A stretch of DNA of 64,000 nucleotides from Muribaculaceae bacterium (GTDB taxonomy: Bacteria; Bacteroidota; Bacteroidia; Bacteroidales; Muribaculaceae), in the NCBI GenBank assembly GCA_022509165.1, contig JAFLTT010000008.1, forward strand, positions 62,001-126,000. The letters run 5' to 3'. The first letter of the stretch is position 1; the number at the start of each line of letters is the position of its first letter. The translations under genes and the position numbers were made by a program. Positions 17,633 through 26,168 of the stretch are shown here, one piece after another. The notes beneath the pieces were generated by a model. The model made no database searches. It was not told the origin of the DNA and saw nothing but the letters and a program-made list of their open reading frames with translations.

Positions 17633-19141
17633 TTAATCTTTTATAAGGTTATGTCCATCCATATCTGAAGGTTGAGGCAGGTTCATTATATGAAGTATCG
17701 AGGGAGCCACATCTGCAAGACGACCGTTTTCTACAGTAGCATTCTTATTGCCAATGTAAATGAAGGGCACAGGATTCAATGAATGAGCCGTATTGGGTGT
17801 TCCATCCTCATTTACCACATAATCGGCATTGCCATGGTCGGCTATAATTATTGCTTCATAACCATGGGCTTTGGCTGCCTCCACTACTTTGCTTACACAG
17901 GTATCCAGGGCTTCCACTGCTTTTTGTACAGCGGAATATACACCGGTATGACCTACCATGTCTCCGTTGGCAAAATTCACTACGATAAAATCATATTTTT
18001 CGGAATCTATCGCCTTTACCAGTTTTTCAGTTACTTCAGGGGCACTCATTTCAGGCTGAAGGTCGTATGTGGGCACTTTTGGAGAAGGTACCAAAATACG
18101 GTCTTCGCCTTCAAATGGTTTCTCTCTGCCACCATTGAAGAAGAATGTGACATGCGCATATTTCTCAGTTTCAGCAATATGAAGCTGAGTCTTATCATTA
18201 TTGGAAAGATATTCCGATAAAGTATTAGGCACATCAGATTTTGCAAACAGTATATGCACTCCTTTAAATGAATCATCATAAGGAGTCATACAGTAATATT
18301 GCAAATCGGGTATCGGATTCATGCCATCCTCGCTATGCTGAGTGAGTACAATGGTAAGTTCCTTTGCCCTGTCGTTGCGATAATTAAAGAAGATTACTAC
18401 ATGGCCTGCACCGATTCTGCCATCTACCTTGTCATTAACAATCGGTTTCATGAATTCATCGGTGATACCCTCGTTATAATAATCTTTCACCGTATCTATG
18501 ACATTATCGGTATGCTTTCCTTCGCCATAAACCAGAAGATTATAAGCTTCTTTAAGACGCTCCCACCTCTTATCACGGTCCATTGCATAGTAACGGCCGA
18601 TTACCGTAGCGATTGTCCCGGCACTCTTGTCACAATGCTCCTTTATGTCGTTTAAGAATCCGGCACCACTCTTAGGATCTGTGTCACGGCCATCCATAAA
18701 ACAATGCACATACACCTTGCTTAGATCGTAATCCTTGGCAGTGTCACAAAGAGCATATAGATGATCAAGGCTTGAATGTACACCTCCGGCAGAAGCCAAA
18801 CCCATGAAATGGATCGGCACATTATGTTGTTTTGCATATTCAAATGCCGATCTTACCTCCGGATTACTTGCAAAAGTGCCGTTTGCTATAGCTTTATTGA
18901 TTTTTACAAGATCCTGATATACTACTCTACCTGCCCCGATATTAAGGTGACCTACTTCTGAATTACCCATCTGGCCATCCGGCAGTCCTACATTTTCACC
19001 ACTGGCTTGCAATTCGGAATGAGGATATTCAGCCATCAGTTTATCCATGTAGGGTGTAGGAGTATTATAGATGGCGTCTTCCTTACCATGACTTCCAATG
19101 CCATAGCCGTCAAGTATAATCAGTAATGCTTTATTAGCCAT
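17633..19141 (-). CDS. gpmI: 2,3-bisphosphoglycerate-independent phosphoglycerate mutase
   Basis: Interconverts 3- and 2-phosphoglycerate in glycolysis using two Mn2+ ions and a phosphoserine. The 502-residue protein has the alkaline phosphatase-like core: LDGYG (D11), the serine S61 in [36 protein letters not shown], and the C-terminal metal residues in [12 protein letters not shown] and IADHGNAD. Length and motifs are normal. It has a probable promoter and starts a minus-strand unit with the 5'-nucleotidase 45 bases downstream. Confidence 0.97.
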   Translation of the reverse strand: MANKALLIILDGYGIGSHGKEDAIYNTPTPYMDKLMAEYPHSELQASGENVGLPDGQMGNSEVGHLNIGAGRVVYQDLVKINKAIANGTFASNPEVRSAFEYAKQHNVPIHFMGLASAGGVHSSLDHLYALCDTAKDYDLSKVYVHCFMDGRDTDPKSGAGFLNDIKEHCDKSAGTIATVIGRYYAMDRDKRWERLKEAYNLLVYGEGKHTDNVIDTVKDYYNEGITDEFMKPIVNDKVDGRIGAGHVVIFFNYRNDRAKELTIVLTQHSEDGMNPIPDLQYYCMTPYDDSFKGVHILFAKSDVPNTLSEYLSNNDKTQLHIAETEKYAHVTFFFNGGREKPFEGEDRILVPSPKVPTYDLQPEMSAPEVTEKLVKAIDSEKYDFIVVNFANGDMVGHTGVYSAVQKAVEALDTCVSKVVEAAKAHGYEAIIIADHGNADYVVNEDGTPNTAHSLNPVPFIYIGNKNATVENGRLADVAPSILHIMNLPQPSDMDGHNLIKD

Positions 19142-19222
19142 ATATTTCTTTTTTTCTGATGAAAATTATTTTTACTTTTTTAGTAGAAGGTTCGAATTAG
19201 GGCCTTCATAGCCACCCTTCTG

Positions 19223-19230
19223 CAAATATA
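19223..19230 (-). promoter_or_regulatory. -7 box for gpmI
   Basis: The minus strand reads TATATTTG. It predicts a leader of about 75 bases, which contains a small GAAGG/CCTTC hairpin (19186-19207). No good upstream TTTG was found. Confidence 0.4.
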
Positions 19231-19281
19231 ACAAATTTCAGCCTATTAAGGATTATTCTGGCACCAGATAATGTAGTCACC

Positions 19282-19309
19282 AAAAAAAATCCCGTTCTTT
19301 ATGAACGGG
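19282..19309 (-). terminator. Intrinsic terminator of rplS
   Basis: CCCGTTC pairs with GAACGGG (19291-19309) around a 5-base loop, followed on the minus strand by ATTTTTTTT. It is 23 bases past the rplS stop. Confidence 0.93.
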
Positions 19310-19331
19310 TTTATTCGTTGAGGAAGGCTTT

Positions 19332-19700
19332 TTAAGCTTCTTCTGTCTTCTTTACGCGACGCTCTTTGATGCGTGCTTTCTTACCGGTAAGATTACGCAG
19401 ATAGTAAAGTTTTGCTCTACGCACTTTACCATATTTGGTCACTGTCACTGATTCGATAAAGGGTGAATCCATCGGGAAGATTCTTTCCACACCTACGCCA
19501 TCAGATATTTTGCGTACAGTAAATCTTTTTTTATCCTCGCTACCATTGATGCGGATCACTACACCACGATACTGCTGGATTCTTTCTTTATTACCCTCTT
19601 TGATACGGTAAGCAACATTCACTGTGTCGCCAGGACCGAAATCGTCAAATTTTTTCTTAGGAGTTGCAAATGCCTCCTCTACTACTTTTATTAAGTCCAT
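19332..19700 (-). CDS. rplS: 50S ribosomal protein L19 (bL19)
   Basis: A 122-residue ribosomal protein located at the 30S-50S interface. Recognisable blocks are [47 protein letters not shown] and [14 protein letters not shown]. The C-terminal tail [19 protein letters not shown] is slightly longer than in E. coli. It stands alone between a full consensus promoter and a strong terminator, so it is monocistronic. Confidence 0.98.
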   Translation of the reverse strand: MDLIKVVEEAFATPKKKFDDFGPGDTVNVAYRIKEGNKERIQQYRGVVIRINGSEDKKRFTVRKISDGVGVERIFPMDSPFIESVTVTKYGKVRRAKLYYLRNLTGKKARIKERRVKKTEEA

Positions 19701-19712
19701 TGTGTTATAAAT

Positions 19713-19736
19713 TTGTTACCGTCTGCAATTTAACAA
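19713..19736 (-). promoter_or_regulatory. Candidate hairpin in the rplS leader
   Basis: In the 65-base leader, TTGTTA (19736-19731 on the minus strand) can pair with TAACAA (19718-19713) around a 12-base loop. Many ribosomal protein mRNAs carry an autoregulatory structure here, but this one is short and I only infer a role. Confidence 0.25.
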
Positions 19737-19772
19737 GCTTCTTAATCTTGCCAGAGATTACAGAACCGACTG

Positions 19773-19804
19773 CAAAATTACTGAATTCTAAATAAATTTG
19801 CAAA
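19773..19804 (-). promoter_or_regulatory. Consensus promoter of rplS
   Basis: On the minus strand TTTG (19804-19801) is followed by a 20-bp spacer and TAATTTTG (19780-19773). Both elements and the spacing match the Bacteroidetes housekeeping promoter. Confidence 0.75.
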
Positions 19805-19894
19805 TACTTTTCTTACACCCTCCCTTGAAGTGAGAATTGATGTCTTTTGAAAATAAAGGATTTACCTTCCTTTCTTAAATATTTAAATATTTCT

Positions 19895-20914
19895 CTAAAG
19901 CAATTCTGTAATGTCCAGGCCAAGATTGATCAATACCGTGGCGGCTCCTTTATGAGGCATGGCAAAGGCAGCTCCAACTGAAAAGGCCTTTACATTAAAA
20001 CCTGTTCCTACTGAAAACCCTGAAAAGAAATTTCTTTGATACGCAGCCATATCACTGGCTGTCTTATAATTATACCCTAAGGTAAGATAAAATTTATCAC
20101 TTGGGCTATATTCCACTCCAAATACTAAATGACGGAAAAAATTTCGAAAGAAACCGGCGTTGGTAAGTTCGGTCTCTCCTCCCTCTTCATGAACATAATA
20201 AGGAAGCCTCCATTTGGTGAGATGCCATGCGGTTATCGAGAAATTGAAAGTATTGTTAAACCCTTTCGTGATACCCATTTCAATGTCGAAAGGCACCGGA
20301 GTGTATTTATCCTGAAATCTCTTGAGCTGTCCTCCCATATTTTTCAGAACAAGGCCCCAGGAGAATTCATGCACTTCGTTATAATAGCAAAGACCAATGT
20401 CAGCAGCCAGAGCAAACGCTGAATATTGCTCATAGGCACTGTAAACCATCTTTACATTTATTCCACCTCGAAGTCTATATGTGAAATCGTGGGAATAGGA
20501 ACCCTCGACTACTACATCCTGCACACTGAAAGTGCCGGTAGACACACCGGAAGACTCATAGCCCTGAAATGTTCCGTAATTTAGATACCGAATACCGGCT
20601 GCCCATGCACCATGTTCTCCCGCTGCCATTCCATATCTGACACTACCAAAGTTGGAACTACCGATATAATGCATATACCCAAGTTTAAGTTCCTTATCAT
20701 TTTCCGGTCCAAATAAAGCCGGGTTCTGTGATACCAAATCGATATCACTATGAATGGATGACACATTAGTGCCTCCCATTCCATATACATAACTTGAACT
20801 TGGGATATTTAGGAAATCGTAGGCTGAGGAACCTTGAGCATATATTTTGCCCGTAAACACATATGCCCATATCAGCACGGTCATTAGTGTAAACACTTTT
20901 AAATATTGCCTCAT
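19895..20914 (-). CDS. porQ: Type IX secretion system protein PorQ
   Basis: A 339-residue outer membrane beta-barrel-like protein with a signal peptide ending near KIYAQG. The N-terminal YDFLNIPSSSYVYGMGG, SQNPALFGPE and FGSVRYGMAAGEHGAWAAGI segments, followed by alternating aromatic strands, match PorQ. In Porphyromonas gingivalis PorQ works with the PorU/PorV/PorZ attachment complex that processes CTD-bearing cargo at the cell surface. No other type IX gene is in the window, which is normal because the genes are scattered. Confidence 0.8.
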   Translation of the reverse strand: MRQYLKVFTLMTVLIWAYVFTGKIYAQGSSAYDFLNIPSSSYVYGMGGTNVSSIHSDIDLVSQNPALFGPENDKELKLGYMHYIGSSNFGSVRYGMAAGEHGAWAAGIRYLNYGTFQGYESSGVSTGTFSVQDVVVEGSYSHDFTYRLRGGINVKMVYSAYEQYSAFALAADIGLCYYNEVHEFSWGLVLKNMGGQLKRFQDKYTPVPFDIEMGITKGFNNTFNFSITAWHLTKWRLPYYVHEEGGETELTNAGFFRNFFRHLVFGVEYSPSDKFYLTLGYNYKTASDMAAYQRNFFSGFSVGTGFNVKAFSVGAAFAMPHKGAATVLINLGLDITELL

Positions 20915-21077
20915 CCTGTTATTTTGTAGTGGAGTCTTTTTTATAACGCAGGTTTTTTAAAACTATTGCTTGCCGACAAACTCATTATTTCCCTTTTCAA
21001 TCTGTGAAGAAATGTAAAACTATTATAAATATTCCAATCATATAGAATCTTTTATTGCAAATTTTAGTTTACAAAAA

Positions 21078-21085
21078 TATATTTG
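21078..21085 (+). promoter_or_regulatory. -7 box for the TonB-C protein gene
   Basis: TATATTTG matches TAnnTTTG and lies 25 bases before the ATG at 21111, giving a short leader. Confidence 0.5.
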
Positions 21086-21110
21086 CATTGTGAGAGGAGA
21101 CAAAATATAT

Positions 21111-21557
21111 ATGATGAAATTTCACAAACTGGCATTGCTCACATTTTCACTGTTTGCATTTACCCATTCTTTCCAGATATTTTCACAAACCACCAAAATC
21201 AAGACTGCCACTCTCGACAACGGCACTCCGGTATATACTGAAGTATTTGAATTTGACTTTGTGGATGAGAAACCACAATTCCCCGGAGGTTGTGCTTCTT
21301 TAGTACAGTTTATTAATGCCACCCGTCAATACCCGGAAGAGGCTTATCAGGAAGGAGTAGAAGGAAGAGTCACTTGTTCATTCATTGTTCTTCAAGATGG
21401 GAAACTAAGTAATATCAAAGTTATAAGAGGAGTAGAACCTTCATTAAATCAAGAAGCGGTAAGGATAATCTCTCTTATGCCTGAATGGTATCCCGGGAAA
21501 ATTCATGACCATGCTGTTCCTGTTCGAGTAGTTTACAGCATACCTTTTAGAAAATGA
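21111..21557 (+). CDS. Secreted TonB C-terminal domain protein
   Basis: A 148-residue protein with a signal peptide (MMKFHKLALLTFSLFAF region, cleaved near FSQ) and a single TonB C-terminal domain. The segment PQFPGGCASLVQFINATRQYP, together with EGVEGRVTCSFIVLQDG, NQEAVRIISLMPEWYPG and VRVVYSIPF, is the common Bacteroidetes TonB_C module. It lacks an N-terminal transmembrane anchor and proline-rich spacer, so it is not a normal TonB energiser. A GTG upstream at 21090 is less likely as start because it lies only five bases after the -7 box. Role unknown. Confidence 0.8.
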   Translation: MMKFHKLALLTFSLFAFTHSFQIFSQTTKIKTATLDNGTPVYTEVFEFDFVDEKPQFPGGCASLVQFINATRQYPEEAYQEGVEGRVTCSFIVLQDGKLSNIKVIRGVEPSLNQEAVRIISLMPEWYPGKIHDHAVPVRVVYSIPFRK

Positions 21558-21570
21558 TATATTTCTATAA

Positions 21571-21606
21571 AAAATTGGCTTCAGAATGTCTGAAGCCAAT
21601 TTTTTT
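21571..21606. terminator. Bidirectional terminator between convergent genes
   Basis: ATTGGCTTCAGA (21574-21585) pairs perfectly with TCTGAAGCCAAT (21589-21600) around a 3-base loop. It is flanked by A-runs on the left and six T on the right, so it can act on both strands, for the TonB-C gene and the bPH-like gene. Confidence 0.92.
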
Positions 21607-21670
21607 ATTTGTATTAGATATTTCCAGAATAGGTTTTATCTCCTATTAATCCTTTATTAATGCTTTACAT

Positions 21671-22231
21671 TTATTTTTTAGAAGCTTTTGCTTTTTTATT
21701 GATATAGTCTGACAAAGCTTGTGCATCAGTACCACCTACTACATACTGGCGTCCATCCTTTAGTCTGATTAGTACGGTATTGTCAGGTTTACCATAGTAT
21801 GCGAAATAGTCACCTATATTTTCATCGTTATAATGGCCCCAACGTCCGAATGATCTGATAGGACTGCTTCTGAATGCTTTTTTATTTGGCTTTTTGCTTA
21901 CCTGATATGGTTGTGCGGATTCTATTTCCGACATCCTTATTCTTCTTGTCTTGAGCGGACGCCTGATTCTTACCTCATCATCATCAGCGTATACATCCAT
22001 CGGTGTGTAGAACAATGTGGCAATCCACCAGAAAAATAAGATTCCGATTATAATCCAGAACCACCACCAGCCACCCCAGTTGTAGCCTCCACTATAATTG
22101 CTTGAGTAGTAATTGTCACCCCAGCCCCAATCAGGCCAGAAACAGAAGAAACATAACACACAAATAAGGATAAACCATATTATCGCGGTTCCTGAATAAT
22201 CGTCGCTGTCGTAAGATATTCTTTGTCTCAT
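21671..22231 (-). CDS. Membrane protein with C-terminal PH-like domain
   Basis: A 186-residue protein. Helix 1 (about residues 14-32) and helix 2 (about 54-72) flank a loop rich in Trp, Tyr and Gly. The C-terminal soluble part has RIRRPLKTRRIRMSEIES, a phenylalanine-containing middle and NTVLIRLKDGRQYVVGG, ending in an ALSDYI helix; this looks like the bacterial PH-like domains found after two transmembrane helices. No enzymatic residue is apparent. It ends at the bidirectional terminator and starts 79 bases from ispG's stop, so it may share the ispG transcript. Confidence 0.65.
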   Translation of the reverse strand: MRQRISYDSDDYSGTAIIWFILICVLCFFCFWPDWGWGDNYYSSNYSGGYNWGGWWWFWIIIGILFFWWIATLFYTPMDVYADDDEVRIRRPLKTRRIRMSEIESAQPYQVSKKPNKKAFRSSPIRSFGRWGHYNDENIGDYFAYYGKPDNTVLIRLKDGRQYVVGGTDAQALSDYINKKAKASKK

Positions 22232-22309
22232 AGCAGTTTTTGTTTTGTTGGTTATTAATTCAATTTTTAAAGTGATTATACTTTATTAACATTGATGCCA
22301 TTCAAAAGT

Positions 22310-23941
22310 TCACTGCTTTTCTTCACATGTAGAATGTATCAGATCAAGAAGCGCCGGTATGGCTTCTTCGCTCGGTATATTCTTTTTGATAAGTTCTTTC
22401 CCTTTATACAGACTGACTTTACCGGGTCCGGCTCCTACATAACCATAATCTGCATCCGCCATTTCTCCGGGTCCGTTGACTATACATCCCATTACCCCGA
22501 TTTTTAAGCCTTTCATCTCTTTAGTAGCCTCCTTCACATCCTTTAGTGTAGTCTGAAGGTCAAAAAGGGTACGACCGCAACTTGGACATGCAATATATTC
22601 TGTCTTTGAAATCCTTAAGCGTGCTGCCTGTAGAATAGATAGAGCCAAAGAATTTAATTCCTCTTGAGTAAATGCATTTGCTTCTATCCAAAGTCCGGAA
22701 CCATACCCCCATAAAAGAAGCGGACCCAAGTCAGCCGAAGCTTTTATCATCAGATCTTCAAAATCTTTATCGTTATACGAAATTTTCAATATTATAGGAT
22801 TCTTTGCGCCTTCTGTCTGGAACCTATCTATCCATGCTGCAATTGCTCCCGGCTTATTAGCATTGGCTGTTTCTATTACAATCGGATAGTCATCTTTTAG
22901 CTCCGGTATATCATCCGATGTATTAAATTGATGCCAATCTTTAGGGATTTCCTGAATATCCAATCCTACTACAGGATATTTGATATTCTCATAGCCACTA
23001 ACCGGAGCCGATTTTATCCTTGAGACTCCCTTACCGGTATTATCAGGTTCCTCAATTCGTTCATGAAGTCTTCGGGATTCTATATAGTCTCTCAATTTCC
23101 GGGCCACAGGAATTTCATTCTCCGGATCTTCAGTTAGTGATACACGTATCGTGTCTCCCAATCCTTCTCCAAGTAAGGTACCTATGCCAACAGCACTTTT
23201 CACCCTTCCGTCTTCGGCATCTCCGGCTTCAGTAACTCCTAAATGCAGTGGATAATGCATCCCTTCTTCCTTCATCTTCTCTGCCATGAGCTCAACTGTG
23301 CGTACCATGACACCTACATTGGAACTTTTTATGGATATCACAACATTGTCAAAACCCTCTTTCTGACATATCCGAAGATATTCCAGTGCGGATTCTACCA
23401 TTCCCTCCGGTGTGTCTCCATACCGGCTCATTATTCGGTCGGACAAGGAACCGTGATTAACGCCTAACCTTATTGCTGTGCCGTATTCTTTACATTTATT
23501 GAGGAAGGGAACAAATGTTTCCTTTATTTTTTCTATTTCCTCGTTGTATTCCTCGTCTGTGAAATCCAGCTTTTTGAATGTGCGTGCAGGATCAACAAAA
23601 TTTCCGGGATTTATTCTTACCTTTTCACATGTCTCTACAGCCTTAAATGCTGCCGAAGGGTTGAAATGAACATCCGCAACTAATGGTACTCTGCATTCCT
23701 TTTTGTCCAGCCCATTCCGAATCTCAGCCATATTGGCTGCTTCCTTGACACCCTGCGTAGTCAGACGCACTATTTCACCACCGGCTTCCGCTATTCTCAT
23801 TGCCTGGTCAACACTTCCATCTGTATCCATGGTAGAAGTATTGGTCATTGATTGAATCCTGATGGGGTTTTCGCCTCCGATACCTACATTACCTACTTTG
23901 GTCTCGGAAGTTCTCCTTCTCTCATAATTATAGCGGCTCAT
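22310..23941 (-). CDS. ispG: 4-hydroxy-3-methylbut-2-en-1-yl diphosphate synthase, long form
   Basis: Converts MEcPP to HMBPP in the MEP isoprenoid pathway. The 543-residue chain contains the N-terminal TIM barrel (NPIRIQSMTNTSTMDTDGSV, LVADVHFNPSAAF, RINPGNF, GVTEAGDAEDGRVKSA), a central insert of the kind seen in Bacteroidetes, Chlamydia and plants, and the C-terminal [4Fe-4S] domain with C452, C455 and C486 (CPSCGR and GCIVNGPGE). The cluster ligands are all present. It supplies precursors for menaquinone and undecaprenyl side chains. Confidence 0.96.
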   Translation of the reverse strand: MSRYNYERRRTSETKVGNVGIGGENPIRIQSMTNTSTMDTDGSVDQAMRIAEAGGEIVRLTTQGVKEAANMAEIRNGLDKKECRVPLVADVHFNPSAAFKAVETCEKVRINPGNFVDPARTFKKLDFTDEEYNEEIEKIKETFVPFLNKCKEYGTAIRLGVNHGSLSDRIMSRYGDTPEGMVESALEYLRICQKEGFDNVVISIKSSNVGVMVRTVELMAEKMKEEGMHYPLHLGVTEAGDAEDGRVKSAVGIGTLLGEGLGDTIRVSLTEDPENEIPVARKLRDYIESRRLHERIEEPDNTGKGVSRIKSAPVSGYENIKYPVVGLDIQEIPKDWHQFNTSDDIPELKDDYPIVIETANANKPGAIAAWIDRFQTEGAKNPIILKISYNDKDFEDLMIKASADLGPLLLWGYGSGLWIEANAFTQEELNSLALSILQAARLRISKTEYIACPSCGRTLFDLQTTLKDVKEATKEMKGLKIGVMGCIVNGPGEMADADYGYVGAGPGKVSLYKGKELIKKNIPSEEAIPALLDLIHSTCEEKQ

Positions 23942-24004
23942 CTTAAGGGTATATTAATTAAATGATTACTCGATTATCCTCATAAATACCCCCATTAATA
24001 AATT

Positions 24005-24113
24005 GCCCTCAAACGTAGGGACGCACGGCTCGTGCGTCCGAAATAAAAAAGGGATAATTCATTGATTATCAGAGGACGCAATGACCTTGCGTCCCTACAT
24101 ATGTCGTTTGGGA
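24005..24113. repeat. Compact inverted-repeat element (MITE/REP-like)
   Basis: About 110 bp with nested symmetry. The outer arm GTAGGGACGCA (24015-24025) is inverted as TGCGTCCCTAC (24088-24098), with looser matching beyond (CAAACG against CGTTTG). Inside are three hairpins: GGACGCACG/CGTGCGTCC (24019-24039), GATAAT/ATTATC (24053-24070) and GGACGCAA/TTGCGTCC (24074-24094). It has no coding capacity. No second copy was noticed in the window. Confidence 0.7.
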
Positions 24114-24174
24114 TATTATTTAGGATAATCATTAATTGTTACTTTGCTTGCAGATATATTTTTCTCCCTAAACT

Positions 24175-24984
24175 CTATCTGATATACATCATAAAGAAAA
24201 CAGAACAAAATCCTACGGCATATCCGGCCAGTACCTGCCAGACTGTGTGTCGTCCTAACCACACACGCGCCGAACCTAACAGACCGGCTGCGCCCACTGT
24301 AATGAGAAGCCAGACAAATAATTGTGGTTCAGCAGCCACATCGCGTTGAAGACGTATCAACAAGGCTACAAGACCTGCGATGGCAGCGGCATGTGCCGAA
24401 ATTTTCCATTTGAAATTGATTCCTAAGTTAATCAAGGAGGCTAAGGCTCCTCCGCAGAAGAACATTGCTACCCATGCCGGCGCTCCCCTTGCGGCTACAA
24501 ACCATGCCGAGCAACCATAACAAATAGCCGTTATGATATAAGGGATGGCCCTCTCTTTCTGACTATTCAACCCCACATCCTGAACAATTCCAAAGAGTTT
24601 CAAAAGGAAGATAAGAAGCATCGGTGCAAAGAAATTTATCCCTGCTATTACAAAGGTAACCGCAGTTTGCATGCCGGCCGGTATAACATCCAGAATGGAT
24701 AATCGGAAAATAAACAAAATTCCGAAAACCGGCATAAGCAACGGCACTAAGACCCATGAGATGATATGACTGAAAGTCTCGGCCGCTTTTTCCCAGATAT
24801 TTTCATCCTCTGCATTTCCCGGCGCTGAGGGCTGAGGGGTCATATCCGGTTTATCACAGTTATCTTCTTTTTCATTTTTCTTATTACCGAAAAGACTGTC
24901 GTGAATCCCATTCAGGCTTTCTTTGCTTTTCTCCCCTAAGGGTCCTTCTACTTCCGGATAGTATGTTGATGTGTCGATGGGCAT
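24175..24984 (-). CDS. PAP2-like integral membrane protein
   Basis: A 269-residue protein with a hydrophilic, acidic N-terminus of about 80 residues and six or seven transmembrane helices. The C-terminal half has KWKISAHAAA and ARVWLGRHTVWQVLAG, resembling PAP2 motifs PSGH and SRx5Hx3D. The histidines are kept, but the final Asp of motif 3 is a Gln (HTVWQ) and motif 1 is weak. It may be a lipid phosphatase relative with altered chemistry or a non-catalytic homologue. It lies between the repeat element and the RluA-type gene, 43 bases from the latter. Confidence 0.6.
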   Translation of the reverse strand: MPIDTSTYYPEVEGPLGEKSKESLNGIHDSLFGNKKNEKEDNCDKPDMTPQPSAPGNAEDENIWEKAAETFSHIISWVLVPLLMPVFGILFIFRLSILDVIPAGMQTAVTFVIAGINFFAPMLLIFLLKLFGIVQDVGLNSQKERAIPYIITAICYGCSAWFVAARGAPAWVAMFFCGGALASLINLGINFKWKISAHAAAIAGLVALLIRLQRDVAAEPQLFVWLLITVGAAGLLGSARVWLGRHTVWQVLAGYAVGFCSVFFMMYIR

Positions 24985-25027
24985 CTATAAATTTTTATAA
25001 AAAAATGAGAACTATATTTTTTCAAGA

Positions 25028-25993
25028 CTAATACCTTATAGCCTTATAAAATGCAGGAGGTACCGGAGATTCGAAATACATATCCTTCTTAGTGACAGGG
25101 TGAGCAAATCTCAATGTATTGGCGTGAAGACAAAGGCGCCCTATACGACTCTGTTTTGCTCCATATTTTCGGTCTCCCATTATAGGATGCCCCATTTCTG
25201 AGGCATGTACTCTTATCTGATTCTTCCTTCCTGTATCAAGCATGAATTCCACTAAAGAAAGCCCGTGTCCCCTTCCTTTCACCTTGAAACGAGTCACTGC
25301 AAGTTTACCCTCATCCTCCCTATCTGTGGAATATACCAAATATTGAGAATTTTCAGCAAGTCGACTTTTGATAACTCCCTCATCTTCTTTCACAAATCCC
25401 TCCAGCAAGGTGATATAAAGTCGTTCCAGCACAAAATTATTCCAATTATGTCTCAAAGTTTCCTGGGCCTCCTGTGTCTTGGCAAACATCATCACTCCGG
25501 AAGTATCACGGTCAAGCCTATGCACTACAAAGAGTTTGTTTCTCGGATCTTTTTTCTTGAGATAATCTCGCAGAATATCATATGCGGATTCAACCCTCTT
25601 TTTCCCTGCACCCGGAATTCCTACTGATAAAAGTCCATAACCTTTATCCACTACAATTACGTCATCATCCTCATAAATAATCTTGAGTCGGGGATGCTTT
25701 AACGTAACAAAAGGTCTGCCGAGATTTACTTCAACTTTTGATCCGGGCTCCACAACAGCATTGAACGCTGTTGTAATTTGTCCGTTAAGTTTTATTTGCC
25801 CATGCTTAAGCCAACTTTTGGCATCCGTGCGCGAAAAATCTTTTGCTTTTTCTATCACAAAATCAAGCAATTGCTTCGCCTCGGTTCCTTCATTATTCCA
25901 TGCAACAATCCTGTCTTCGCGAAATGCAGGACCGCTATGATGTCGTTCTTTCCTCATCTTATCTTGTTCAAACTTCAATAAGAGATTCTCCAT
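25028..25993 (-). CDS. RluA-family pseudouridine synthase
   Basis: A 321-residue enzyme that isomerises uridine to pseudouridine in rRNA or tRNA. The N-terminal third holds an S4-like RNA-binding domain (SWLKHGQIKLNGQ, VVEPGSKVEVN). The catalytic domain has FVVHRLDRDTSGVMMFAK with the nucleophilic Asp, LLEGFVKEDEG and KNQIRVHASEMGHPIMGDRKY. The frame is open to a TTG at 26008, but the ATG at 25993 is the first standard start. Which site it modifies (RluC, RluD or another type) cannot be decided from sequence. Confidence 0.9.
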   Translation of the reverse strand: MENLLLKFEQDKMRKERHHSGPAFREDRIVAWNNEGTEAKQLLDFVIEKAKDFSRTDAKSWLKHGQIKLNGQITTAFNAVVEPGSKVEVNLGRPFVTLKHPRLKIIYEDDDVIVVDKGYGLLSVGIPGAGKKRVESAYDILRDYLKKKDPRNKLFVVHRLDRDTSGVMMFAKTQEAQETLRHNWNNFVLERLYITLLEGFVKEDEGVIKSRLAENSQYLVYSTDREDEGKLAVTRFKVKGRGHGLSLVEFMLDTGRKNQIRVHASEMGHPIMGDRKYGAKQSRIGRLCLHANTLRFAHPVTKKDMYFESPVPPAFYKAIRY

Positions 25994-26063
25994 CTCTTCA
26001 GAATCCAATAAAAGTGCTTCACTTTCATTGTCTTCTTATGAAGTATTAACACTTTCTATTCTC

Positions 26064-26091
26064 CAAAGTTAATATATGCGGTTCAAAATTA
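26064..26091 (-). promoter_or_regulatory. Two candidate -7 boxes for the pseudouridine synthase gene
   Basis: On the minus strand TAATTTTG (26091-26084) and TAACTTTG (26071-26064) both fit TAnnTTTG. Only the outer one has a near-consensus upstream element (GTTG, 26115-26112) at 20 bp. Confidence 0.4.
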
Positions 26092-26133
26092 ATATTTTTC
26101 ACTTCATTTAACAACTGCCATAAAATTCTTCTG

Positions 26134-26141
26134 TAACTTTG
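26134..26141 (+). promoter_or_regulatory. -7 box for nadE
   Basis: TAACTTTG, consensus TAnnTTTG, lies 27 bases before the nadE ATG. It is divergent from the boxes serving the pseudouridine synthase gene. Confidence 0.55.
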
Positions 26142-26168
26142 TGTCTGAATTAAAAAAGACTGACTAAA

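Noticed and set aside
22232-22309. Riboswitch or terminator upstream of the bPH-like gene
   Set aside because: The 78 bases are AT-rich with no stable stem or known riboswitch motif.
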